From Minisyncoccota bacterium (lineage in GTDB: Bacteria; Patescibacteriota; Minisyncoccia; Phycocordibacterales; SBAW01), in contig JAGOUZ010000006.1 in the NCBI GenBank assembly GCA_018060985.1, positions 1 to 47,196 of the forward strand: DNA of 47,196 nt. The letters run 5' to 3'. A model generated the notes under the pieces. The model searched no databases, had not been told where the DNA came from, and saw only the letters and a list, made by a program, of their open reading frames with translations. The position numbers and the translations under genes were made by a program. Of the stretch, positions 36,459 to 44,464 are shown one piece after another. The first letter of the stretch is position 1. Each line of letters opens with the position of its first letter.

Positions 36459-37492
36459 AAGCCAAAGAATGATGAAATGCCGTCGCTTGATTGTGCGCCA
36501 AAGATCATGCGCACCGCTGTTTCAGCTGACTGTAGCAATTTTGTGCCGTTCAAGTTCTGCAATTCTACACTAAGCCGTGTCTGCCCTGCCCCCTCGCCTG
36601 TTTGGCGCAAAGTCATAAGGCCGTCATCGGCATTGGGGCCAGTAGTAGTGCGGCCATCAAGCTTCCATTCAAATGTAAGGTCGCTACTCGAAAGGCTGTC
36701 GTTAGAAAAAAAGTAGGGCACCGCCTGCACCGTGATCTCTTTTGTGGTGAGCGATATGGCCGAAGGGAGTGCTTCATTCCAGAGGACACCACGTAGCGGA
36801 TCGCGCTGATACAGAACTATCTGCGGCTTCGTGACTGGTATGGTTATAGACCCCTGCCCTACTAATGCCGTACCCAAGTACACATCCACGCTCACAGATT
36901 CGTTGCCTTTAAGCTGATTTCCAGCAAAAGCAAACAAACTGCGACCCTTCCCCGACTGCGACGGTACAGGTTCCCCACCACGCTTCCACTGATAGCTTAG
37001 GCTGCTCGCAGAAATAGTACGGCCACCGGTCACTACTTGCGGAAAGGCTGTTACCCGCAGATTTGAACCTGGGGCATACAGAGCTTTGCCGCGATAAAGC
37101 GGTGGTACAGAAGTATCGGCTTCCCACATGAGATTGATCGTTGAAGGAATGAAGGTGAATGATCGCGTAAAAATACCCACAGATGGAGAGTCGATGGTCA
37201 TTTCTATACGGGTGAGCTTTCCTAGTTGGCCAGCCACAAAAGAATACACTCGCTCACCAAGGCCGTTTTTAACTATTTTGCCATCCTGAATCCAGGTAAT
37301 TTTGGCATCACCTAAAAAGGTCCCAATACCTTGCACCTCTAGGTTGACTGTTTGCCCCGGTGCTGGCATTTGAGGCGTGACACTTACCCGGATAGGCTCA
37401 GTGTCCTCCCCGAGGATCTGTGCAGAGACGGGGGTCGCTACAAGCAACCCAAGCAATACAGCACCTACTATGTAGTTAAGCGACTTGTACAT
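36455..37492 (-). CDS. Secreted Ig-like repeat protein of the secretion locus
   Basis: About 345 residues. Signal peptide MYKSLNYIVGAVLLGLLVA with cleavage near VSAQ. The mature region has at least three Ig-like beta-sandwich repeats, each with a W/K core: KITWIQDGKIVKNG, LSYQWKRGGEPVPSQSGKG and LTFEWKLDGRTTTG. No enzyme motif is seen. It probably decorates or stabilises the pilus or envelope part of the system. The start at 37492 is chosen for the signal peptide; it overlaps the upstream gene by 17 bp. Confidence 0.7.
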   Translation of the reverse strand: MYKSLNYIVGAVLLGLLVATPVSAQILGEDTEPIRVSVTPQMPAPGQTVNLEVQGIGTFLGDAKITWIQDGKIVKNGLGERVYSFVAGQLGKLTRIEMTIDSPSVGIFTRSFTFIPSTINLMWEADTSVPPLYRGKALYAPGSNLRVTAFPQVVTGGRTISASSLSYQWKRGGEPVPSQSGKGRSLFAFAGNQLKGNESVSVDVYLGTALVGQGSITIPVTKPQIVLYQRDPLRGVLWNEALPSAISLTTKEITVQAVPYFFSNDSLSSSDLTFEWKLDGRTTTGPNADDGLMTLRQTGEGAGQTRLSVELQNLNGTKLLQSAETAVRMIFGAQSSDGISSFFGL

Positions 37493-38138
37493 TGGATTTA
37501 TTAGAAGGACGAATGTCTCGCATCGGGGCTCTTTCGGGATACTGTTTTTCACTAGCTCGAATAAGTTCTCTGGCACTTGTTGGCTGCGGAATGTTATTAG
37601 GATTTGCGCTGCCAGTAGTATTTTCTTTGATGTTCATAATGCCGCGCACCGGTGCGAGGGCAAGACCGGCAATTCCCAGCACGCCCTTACGAGCTTTTGT
37701 GCCGGAACTTTGTGCCCAGATGCAGGAGATAGTAAACATGGTCCAGAATGGAACATTATTAATACCCGGTATCAATTCCGCACCCGACCACCATAGGCGC
37801 TTATATGGTTTGAGACCAAAAAAGAGGAGCAGGAAAAACAAGAATCCATACCCAAGCACAAAACTAAGAACCATATTAATAGCGATGCCAATCGTTGCCC
37901 CTATGGGAATCGTTACCGGTGCAATAAATGGATTTGCAAATGTTCCCAAGACTCCAAGTACACCGCCTCCTATCCAGCATCCAATTTCGCCCGCAACAGC
38001 ATTACCACCGGCACACCCCGCCACACCACCAAGGGCATTGCCAGGGAATGCAGCGACAGCCCAAATGCCCCAGGAAATCGTTACCTGAAGGAAGTCGACA
38101 AAAAGTGCTACTAGGATGAGTGCGCCATTCTTAACCAT
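37476..38138 (-). CDS. Polytopic membrane protein of the secretion locus, unknown
   Basis: About 220 residues. It begins MVKNGALILVALFVDFLQV and has four or so membrane segments, including Gly-rich GNALGGVAGCAGGNAVAGEIG and FLFFLLLFFGLKPYKRLWWSG. A polar C-terminal tail is cytoplasmic or extracellular. It is not recognised. The ATG lies 4 bp after the virB4 stop, and TACAAT inside the virB4 end is 6 nt before the ATG, suggesting an internal leaderless promoter. Confidence 0.65.
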   Translation of the reverse strand: MVKNGALILVALFVDFLQVTISWGIWAVAAFPGNALGGVAGCAGGNAVAGEIGCWIGGGVLGVLGTFANPFIAPVTIPIGATIGIAINMVLSFVLGYGFLFFLLLFFGLKPYKRLWWSGAELIPGINNVPFWTMFTISCIWAQSSGTKARKGVLGIAGLALAPVRGIMNIKENTTGSANPNNIPQPTSARELIRASEKQYPERAPMRDIRPSNKSNVQVA

Positions 38139-38142
38139 TCTT

Positions 38143-39948
38143 TTATTGTACCGCCTGCTTTTGCTTGCGGAGCGCAAGCACCTGGGACGGATCAGAAGTA
38201 ATAATCTGGTCTTCGGTGTAGGAAGCGATAATTTTTATGGCGACGTGCTTCATGCCGGCAAAAAAGATCCCCTCCCCTACATCGCTCTCAAGAAGCAGGA
38301 ATTTCTCTTCGTCTGATAGGTTGAATGTCTTTTGCAGGCTGTCTATGGTCGTCGGCGATTGTTTAAGCAGCAACTGAAGTGATGAGTTAGTAATCATCGG
38401 GAGCCCATAGGGAGACTTTAAGAAGTCGTCTACGTCTTGAGTAATAGTTGCAAGACCAAGATAGTACTTGCGCCCGCGCTTTGCCATACCGTACAGGAAG
38501 CTTGCCGTGTCGTCGGTCTTCATCATCCACCATGCCTCATCGATAACCAACAGGCGTTTTTTAAGGGTTTTGCGCACCGCGTTCCAGATAAAGTGCGTAA
38601 TAAGGTACATAGCAACCGGCTTAAGGTCGTCTTCCATGTCACGAACAGAAAATACGACAAACTTTTTGTTGAGGTCTACGTTCGTAGGTTGGTTAATAAA
38701 TCCTGACCACGTACCCTTGGTGTACTTGGAGAGGCGCGCTACGAGGGACTCGCTGCCCGACATACCTGCGAGCACAAGTTCAAAGTCAGAAAGCAGAGGT
38801 GGTTCGATCTGAGAGAAGTCGGCGTCAGGGGTAATGTCTTTAAGGGCGTAGGTCTCCGTGATTGCTTTGTCTATAGTTGCATCTTCTTCCGGGGTAAGTC
38901 CGCCAAGCATAATCCTAAACATGCCGACAAGCGCCACAATGTTTGAGCGCAGCACATCAGCACCCGACTCGTCTTCACGCGGGGGTGCCAAGTCAAAGGG
39001 GTTAATGTGGTGCTCGGAGTTAAGAGAAATATTGAAATAGCGCCCCCCTACTGCCTGGGAGAGGTACTCGTATTCGCGTTCAGGGTCGATAACAATAACC
39101 TCTGTGTCGAACATAAGCGTACGAAGTATCTCGAGCTTGGTGGCATAACTTTTACCGGAGCCGGATTTTGCAAATATAACGGAGTTGTAGTTCTCGAGCG
39201 AAAAGCGGTCAAACAACACCAAACTGGCGTTGTGACGATTAACTCCGTAAAGAATTCCCTTGTCAGAAGTAAGGTCAAAAGACACGAACGGAAAAATAGA
39301 TGAGAGTGGTGATGAGTTGAGTTTTGAATTGACGCCGAGTTCGTCGCCCCCAAGCGGCATCACTGATCTAAAGCCCTGTTCCTGTTGGAAGAGTGCCGGT
39401 TTCACATATACGAGGCGGCTCTCGAGCATGGATTTAATCTCGGACTCAGTTTTATCAAGTTCATCAAGAGTTTTACCGTAGATGCTGATGTAAACGCCCA
39501 CGTCAAAAATCTTCTCCTGTGCCTGCTGGAGGTTGTCGCGCAGGTCCTCAAGGTCGTGATAGGCAGTGTCGAGAACCGGGTCGCGCACCAACCCCTTTTG
39601 TTCGCGGGTCATAATCTGCGACTGTACTTCCGCCACCTTTTTCTGGAACTTCTTAAGGATTTCTGCCGAGTCTATGGGGTGGATAAAGATAGAAATGTCG
39701 AGCACTCGGTCGAGGTTGATAATGGGCGCAAACCAGCTGTCGGTAAGAACGCGTGGATACGACATCACAAAAAAGGTGCGCGCTATCTTGTCGCCCAAGT
39801 TAATTTCTCGCGGTGTAATTTTAAGTGCCGAAGGCGCGATGACGTCTTGGAGCTCCAATACGCCCTGCTTATAAATCTGTTCCGGCAGTATGGATGCAAC
39901 CGGGACATCAACCTGTTTCTTTTTCCCAAAGAGATCAAAAAGTGCCAT
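38143..39948 (-). CDS. VirB4-family conjugation/secretion ATPase
   Basis: 601 residues. The N-terminal region contains ARTFFVMSYPRVLTDSWFAP and VDVGVYI-type segments. The ATPase core has Walker A FAKSGSGKSYATKLEILRTL near residue 262, VIVIDPEREYEYLSQAVGG, HHINPFDLAPP and Walker B LLVIDEAWWMM near residue 470, then RKYYLGLATITQDVDDFL. It energises T4SS assembly or substrate transfer at the membrane. A separate short gene just upstream encodes a TraC/VirB4 N-domain-like protein. Confidence 0.93.
   Translation of the reverse strand: MALFDLFGKKKQVDVPVASILPEQIYKQGVLELQDVIAPSALKITPREINLGDKIARTFFVMSYPRVLTDSWFAPIINLDRVLDISIFIHPIDSAEILKKFQKKVAEVQSQIMTREQKGLVRDPVLDTAYHDLEDLRDNLQQAQEKIFDVGVYISIYGKTLDELDKTESEIKSMLESRLVYVKPALFQQEQGFRSVMPLGGDELGVNSKLNSSPLSSIFPFVSFDLTSDKGILYGVNRHNASLVLFDRFSLENYNSVIFAKSGSGKSYATKLEILRTLMFDTEVIVIDPEREYEYLSQAVGGRYFNISLNSEHHINPFDLAPPREDESGADVLRSNIVALVGMFRIMLGGLTPEEDATIDKAITETYALKDITPDADFSQIEPPLLSDFELVLAGMSGSESLVARLSKYTKGTWSGFINQPTNVDLNKKFVVFSVRDMEDDLKPVAMYLITHFIWNAVRKTLKKRLLVIDEAWWMMKTDDTASFLYGMAKRGRKYYLGLATITQDVDDFLKSPYGLPMITNSSLQLLLKQSPTTIDSLQKTFNLSDEEKFLLLESDVGEGIFFAGMKHVAIKIIASYTEDQIITSDPSQVLALRKQKQAVQ
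38145..38150 (-). promoter_or_regulatory. Possible internal -10 box (TACAAT) at the end of virB4
   Basis: TACAAT on the minus strand ends 6 nt before the ATG of the membrane protein gene. It matches the leaderless pattern, but lies in coding sequence. Confidence 0.35.
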
Positions 39949-39952
39949 ATGG

Positions 39953-40618
39953 TTACTGTTGTTTGGCTAACTGTAAGGGCTTTTCAAGCTCGCCGGGATT
40001 AAAGAGCTTGTAGAAGAGCTCAATAATTTCTTCGGTTCCGAGTTTTACTACGCGCACACCGGTGCGGGTCAGCCCTTGCTCAACGACTGCTACACGCTGC
40101 TCGAGCTGAGTCCGATACTGCTCGAACTGCGCGTCGCTCAGGGCAACTGCCTCCCCTTTGCTGGTTGGGAGGAGTGCGCTGATGGCGCCGACACCCCCAC
40201 CTCCGCGTGCAATGAGTGCCGGATCGTAGGGTATAACAATAAAAAAGTTCTTGGTCATAATGTTTGCACGCTCGGTAAAATCTTTGATGAACGCGATATA
40301 TTCGCGTATCTGGATCTTCATAAGATCGTCGAGCTCAACCGCATTACGCTCTTCGAGGAGTGCCAAGTACGGTCGTATGTCGAGTTCGCGCGACTCGATA
40401 AAGAACTGGAGAGGAAACTCAAGCGAGTTCAAGAAGTTTTGAAACTGACCGATAATTGCTTGCTGCTCATCGCTGCTTTTGAGTGCCAAGTTAATAGATG
40501 AAGCCATTAGAAGCATGCGCAGTGAGCCGTCTTTAAGTATGACGATACCATCACGCACTTCTTTGAGCGGAACAAACTCCTGAGTACCTTTAGCTTTGAC
40601 CTTAGTATGGGTGGGCAT
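39953..40618 (-). CDS. TraC/VirB4 N-terminal-domain-like protein
   Basis: 221 residues, no ATPase motifs. EFVPLKEVRDGIVILKDGSL, then QAIIGQFQNFLNSLEFPLQF and YIAFIKDFTERANIMTKNFF resemble the N-terminal domain of TraC/VirB4 proteins that contacts VirB3. It is soluble, between prgI and virB4, with a 4-bp gap to virB4. It may be a VirB4 N-domain encoded separately, or a distinct adaptor. Confidence 0.75.
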   Translation of the reverse strand: MPTHTKVKAKGTQEFVPLKEVRDGIVILKDGSLRMLLMASSINLALKSSDEQQAIIGQFQNFLNSLEFPLQFFIESRELDIRPYLALLEERNAVELDDLMKIQIREYIAFIKDFTERANIMTKNFFIVIPYDPALIARGGGGVGAISALLPTSKGEAVALSDAQFEQYRTQLEQRVAVVEQGLTRTGVRVVKLGTEEIIELFYKLFNPGELEKPLQLAKQQ

Positions 40619-40623
40619 AGTGT

Positions 40624-41070
40624 CTAAATTTCGAAATCATCTCTCGGGGGGCGTATGCCCATCTGGGCTCGGTCTTTGATGTTGAGGGACCACGAGAGAT
40701 CTTTAAGTTTGCTTTGCGAAAGCGTAGGGGCAACGAGGCCGCTCGCTAATGGCTTGGTTACCTCTGGTGCTGCGGGAGAATTCTTTTGTTCGCGTTGTTT
40801 CCACAAGTACAATTTGTTGCCAAAATAATAGCCAAACGCATGTTCCATTGAGTTGATAAACGGCCTACCGTTTACCTGGTAAAAAGCCAAGGCGGCCGCA
40901 AGGACCAATACCGGGATCATGAGTGGGATCGCCAGCCAAATGGGCAGAAGCGTAAAGAGCATAAGACACAACCCTCCCCCTCCTGCGAGATAGAGAAACT
41001 GTTTGAGTGTGAGTGGGCCGAAGATCTTATCCTCGATCTCAATAAATTGAGGAACTTGGTACTGAGCCAT
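40624..41070 (-). CDS. PrgI family protein (VirB3-like)
   Basis: About 148 residues. It starts MAQYQVPQFIEIEDKIFGPL, then LTLKQFLYLAGGGGLCLMLF and a second helix, then PFINSMEHAFGYYF, the PrgI pattern. PrgI/VirB3 proteins are small two-helix membrane partners of VirB4. The C-terminal 50 residues are polar. The start is set by the family N-terminus; TATAAT lies 9 nt upstream. Confidence 0.88.
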   Translation of the reverse strand: MAQYQVPQFIEIEDKIFGPLTLKQFLYLAGGGGLCLMLFTLLPIWLAIPLMIPVLVLAAALAFYQVNGRPFINSMEHAFGYYFGNKLYLWKQREQKNSPAAPEVTKPLASGLVAPTLSQSKLKDLSWSLNIKDRAQMGIRPPRDDFEI

Positions 41071-41079
41071 TACCCTCAA

Positions 41080-41085
41080 ATTATA
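41080..41085 (-). promoter_or_regulatory. -10 box (TATAAT) upstream of prgI
   Basis: A perfect TATAAT on the minus strand, 9 nt before the ATG. GAGGG within the gap could also act as a weak Shine-Dalgarno sequence. Confidence 0.45.
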
Positions 41086-41102
41086 TCGCACTTTTTACTC
41101 AA

Positions 41103-41693
41103 CTAGACTTCAGGAGGTTCGCGATACGGGTCTGCTTTGTAGTTCGTAGGTTTTTGAGGTGGCGCAGCGGGAGTATTGGCTGGAGCTGGCGGTACCGTTA
41201 CTGTCTTTTGTGAAAGCATCATGTCCGATGGGTGCGATTGTGGTGCTGGAGCGCTTGGTACGGGGGGTACTGGGGCAGGTTTTGGTGCCACTGGGACAGT
41301 CGGACTCCCTACTCCGGATGCTGGGGGTATAACATCTTTCGTTGCCTCGCTCAGTGTTTCCAGTAAAGAACTCTCTTCGAGGAAGTCCTGCATAGACTGT
41401 CTGATAGGAAGAAAGACTTCATTGCCAAGATCTTCAGCAATAGCCTGCGCTTCAGATTGGGCTATGCCAATCTGACTTGCTAGGTTGGTCGCAAACTCAT
41501 CTGGTTCTGCAAATCCAAGCATCACGAGAAGTGTCTCATCTTCAAGTTTACCCATCTGGTCAAGATGGAGGCGGTGTTTGCCACCGATGGTTTGAATTTT
41601 TTTCTCCAAATCCGAAGACACAATCGCTTGACGGACATTGTCCGGCAGTTCTGCCATGCGAGCGCTTATCTTTTGTTCAAGTGCGGGGTCCAT
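41103..41693 (-). CDS. Soluble protein with Pro-rich tail in the secretion locus, unknown
   Basis: 196 residues. The N-terminal two thirds are helical and acidic (KISARMAELPDNVRQAIVSSDL, LEDETLLVMLGF), reminiscent of small helical adaptor domains. The last third is Pro/Ala/Val-rich (PVAPKPAPVPPVPSAPAP). No signal peptide. It lies between the VirB6-like protein and prgI with its own TATAAT box 6 nt before the ATG. Confidence 0.65.
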   Translation of the reverse strand: MDPALEQKISARMAELPDNVRQAIVSSDLEKKIQTIGGKHRLHLDQMGKLEDETLLVMLGFAEPDEFATNLASQIGIAQSEAQAIAEDLGNEVFLPIRQSMQDFLEESSLLETLSEATKDVIPPASGVGSPTVPVAPKPAPVPPVPSAPAPQSHPSDMMLSQKTVTVPPAPANTPAAPPQKPTNYKADPYREPPEV

Positions 41694-41699
41694 ATAGCA

Positions 41700-41705
41700 A
41701 TTATA
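41700..41705 (-). promoter_or_regulatory. -10 box (TATAAT) of the 41103-41693 gene, leaderless geometry
   Basis: A perfect TATAAT on the minus strand in the 17-bp gap after the VirB6-like gene. It ends 6 nt before the ATG. Confidence 0.55.
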
Positions 41706-41710
41706 CTAAC

Positions 41711-44464
41711 TCACTTTTTATTTTCTTCTGGTAGTTTGGATGTGGGATTTACTGGGGGAACTGTGGGCGGTTTGGGGGCGGGGTTAGATACAGGAGGCAC
41801 AGGTTTAATCGGCGGTGGAGGTGGTATTGGTATGGTTCGTATAAGTGATGGCTTCGCACCGTAAGCGTGGTCATTCTCGCTACGATCGGGGGTTCCTTCG
41901 CGTGACCTGCTAAACCCTTCTTTCATGATTTCCTGCCCTTCTATTGTGGCATCAATGAGTTCATTGGCGTGAATCTTGCTCTCTATGGTTCCTTCCTTAA
42001 CGGTCCTTACCAACTTTCCAAGAGTCTCGCCCATCTTCTCACTTCCCTTCTCTGCCGCTTCTGCATTATGTTTCAGACCCTCGCGGATGGCCTCAGCGGT
42101 CTCTTTGCCACTCTTCTCGATTGAGTCGCGAAGCTGCGTTCCAGTTTTTTCAGAGTTGTCCGTGGCAACTGCACGCTCAGAATATACTTGAGAGCCTGCC
42201 TGTACTTCATCGTCAATAGAATTTTGACGAGGTGATGGGACAGGTGTTGCGCCAGGTGTGATACCCTGCGCTAGCCTCTGCGCTTGATATTGCCTATTTC
42301 GGATTATTTCGCGCTCCTCATTGCTCATATTGTTCATAACACCCTTATGCTGCTGCATTGTTTGTGGTATCGCGTGCCCTTTCAGCGCAGTCTGATTACT
42401 CTTTACGTTTGTTTTGGCAGTATCTGCGGGGGCTACCGTCACGGCAGTAGGAGCAGCTGCTGCAGCCGATTCCACGTCACCGTACTTTTCTTTAATGTAG
42501 TTCTGGAATGTCTTTGACTCGTCATCCTTTTTCAAACCTCGAATCTGCGAAGCGGCCACTCGACTAGATTGCATAATAAAACCGAAGTTTCGCGCAGATT
42601 TCGTTTCGAGTGTTTTACCTAACTCCTTCTTATTATCAACACCCGCAATCTGTTTTACGCGCTCAGAAAATCTCATACCCTTAATCTCAATACCCCCATC
42701 CTTCGCACTTTTATTAAGCAGGTCTGTGTAAGCTTTTCGTGCTTCTTTTACTTCTTCTTTGTCAGCAAGACCGGCCTTCTGAAGATCCATTTGTGTGTTA
42801 TAGGCCTTTGCTGCAAGGGCGAGGCGTACACGGTCAGCGGGGGCCATTTCTTCAATTGCTTTTCTGCGAGCTGCCTCAATCTGCTCGTCGCTCGGCTCCA
42901 AGTATCCTGCAAATGCGATCTTTTTAGCCACACGACTTTTAAGTGAGGCTTCGTATCCACCTACCCCGGCGCCCTTACCCAAATCAAGTCCTATTCCTGC
43001 TGCGGCAGCCTGAGTTGTACGGAGGCTACGCGCGTCATAAGACCGCTGACCGAAGAATTTTCCTGTACGCAGAATGCCACCCCCCAGCAAGCCCTTAACT
43101 CCTGTTTGTGCAGCAAGATTACGCACCGTAGCGCTCTGGCTCCCTCGTAGACCCATATAACCAACTGTGTTTCTGCCAAGCCAGCCAACGCCTCCCAAAG
43201 AGGCGCCACCCATGAGGCGCTGGGCGCGGCCCGATATACCCTGTGCAAACTTAGAGCCTGCTACCCCCATCTTTTCCGACACCTGAAGGCCGATGTATAG
43301 CAGGGCGATAACGAACCCAAGTCTTATGGCAACGATGGCAATCATTGGCGCCAAATATGCCAGCCCGCCACCCTCAATCTTGCTGAGGTCGAGCAATGTA
43401 TCTTCCAAGATCGTTGTCGTTCCACCCTTCGTAAGATCTTCCATGAGCTCTGTAAGAATGTAGAAGATAAACAGAAATACGGCTGGGTAGAACGCGTGTT
43501 TAATGAGCGCATCCTGCCACTGTTGGTAGTACTTCTTCCCTTCCTGAAGGGTGTTGGCAACAAGTGCAAGTGGTGATGCTATGATGACCAGCCATAAAAC
43601 GGCAATGCGCACGATAAATTTGATTCCCACCGTTAGGAACGCCGCCGCAAGCATGAACATCATGGCACCCACCACTATGTACAAGAAGGACAGAGTAACC
43701 AGTGTGCTAAAAAATCCTCCCAAGCCGCCATTGTTGCTTCTAAATGCGTCAAACGCGTCGCTACCGAGGATGCCGTGCACCCCTACACCTTCCATGATAT
43801 TTGCGGTCAGGTCCTTAGTGTCGGTGCCAGGGCCGGTGAGTTTGGTGATCTCATTCGGAATACCTGTCATAAGAGGGTTCTTTTCTACTGTCTCGCTGAG
43901 TGGCTTCGAGGGTATGGCGTTATAAAACTGTATAGCGAGTAGATTGCCGGCGTCGATAACCACGCGCGTAAAGAAGAAACTAAAGTTGATGACGAGTGCG
44001 ATAACGATAACCCACGCCAACTTCTTGGCGGTGTCGTGTGTATTGGCGCGAAACATAATGGTGAGCGCGATATAGACCAAAATAAGAACAAAGAACATGT
44101 TGGCAAGGTCACGCATGGTGGTCCACCCTTCTGTTATGAAGGTGAGTGCGTATGCAGTGCTATGCAGAGAGAGGGCCGTTGCAAGGCTAAAGAACCAGGC
44201 TCCTACATAGGCTGCTGCGCTTCCAATACCTACCGTAAAAAGATAGACGACTTCTGCCAAACATTCGGCAAAACCTATGGCGCAGCCAGAGTCAGTCGAG
44301 TTTGAAGCAGTGGGTTCAGCAGCAGGCGTTTCTTGTGCAGCAGCATAAGGAACATTGACTATTCCTACCGCTGGTGCAAAGAGTGTCGTGGCTAAGATGC
44401 CAATGAGGAGCGCCTTACTCGCATACCGTCCGATGTTAAATTCAGAGACTCGGTTAAGAAGCAT
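41711..44464 (-). CDS. VirB6/TrbL-like polytopic membrane protein with long cytoplasmic tail
   Basis: 917 residues. A signal-like first helix is followed by six to eight membrane helices in residues 70-400: TMRDLANMFFVLILVYIAL, WVIVIALVINFSFFFTRVVID and FIVRIAVLWLVIIASPLALV, the VirB6/TrbL pattern. The remaining 500 residues are charged, helical and low in Cys, ending in a Pro-rich stretch (PIPPPPPIKPVPP). It forms the inner-membrane channel part of T4SS. Its start overlaps the upstream gene by 11 bp. Confidence 0.85.
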   Translation of the reverse strand: MLLNRVSEFNIGRYASKALLIGILATTLFAPAVGIVNVPYAAAQETPAAEPTASNSTDSGCAIGFAECLAEVVYLFTVGIGSAAAYVGAWFFSLATALSLHSTAYALTFITEGWTTMRDLANMFFVLILVYIALTIMFRANTHDTAKKLAWVIVIALVINFSFFFTRVVIDAGNLLAIQFYNAIPSKPLSETVEKNPLMTGIPNEITKLTGPGTDTKDLTANIMEGVGVHGILGSDAFDAFRSNNGGLGGFFSTLVTLSFLYIVVGAMMFMLAAAFLTVGIKFIVRIAVLWLVIIASPLALVANTLQEGKKYYQQWQDALIKHAFYPAVFLFIFYILTELMEDLTKGGTTTILEDTLLDLSKIEGGGLAYLAPMIAIVAIRLGFVIALLYIGLQVSEKMGVAGSKFAQGISGRAQRLMGGASLGGVGWLGRNTVGYMGLRGSQSATVRNLAAQTGVKGLLGGGILRTGKFFGQRSYDARSLRTTQAAAAGIGLDLGKGAGVGGYEASLKSRVAKKIAFAGYLEPSDEQIEAARRKAIEEMAPADRVRLALAAKAYNTQMDLQKAGLADKEEVKEARKAYTDLLNKSAKDGGIEIKGMRFSERVKQIAGVDNKKELGKTLETKSARNFGFIMQSSRVAASQIRGLKKDDESKTFQNYIKEKYGDVESAAAAAPTAVTVAPADTAKTNVKSNQTALKGHAIPQTMQQHKGVMNNMSNEEREIIRNRQYQAQRLAQGITPGATPVPSPRQNSIDDEVQAGSQVYSERAVATDNSEKTGTQLRDSIEKSGKETAEAIREGLKHNAEAAEKGSEKMGETLGKLVRTVKEGTIESKIHANELIDATIEGQEIMKEGFSRSREGTPDRSENDHAYGAKPSLIRTIPIPPPPPIKPVPPVSNPAPKPPTVPPVNPTSKLPEENKK

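Noticed and set aside
39952-39953. VirB4 split by a frameshift into two genes
   Set aside because: The downstream VirB4 keeps its own N-terminal region and proper start, so the 221-residue gene is more likely a separate protein than a broken piece.
39385-40002. 205-codon open frame on the plus strand
   Set aside because: It is antisense to virB4 and its upstream neighbour. Long antisense frames are common opposite GC-biased codons, and it has no promoter or family pattern.
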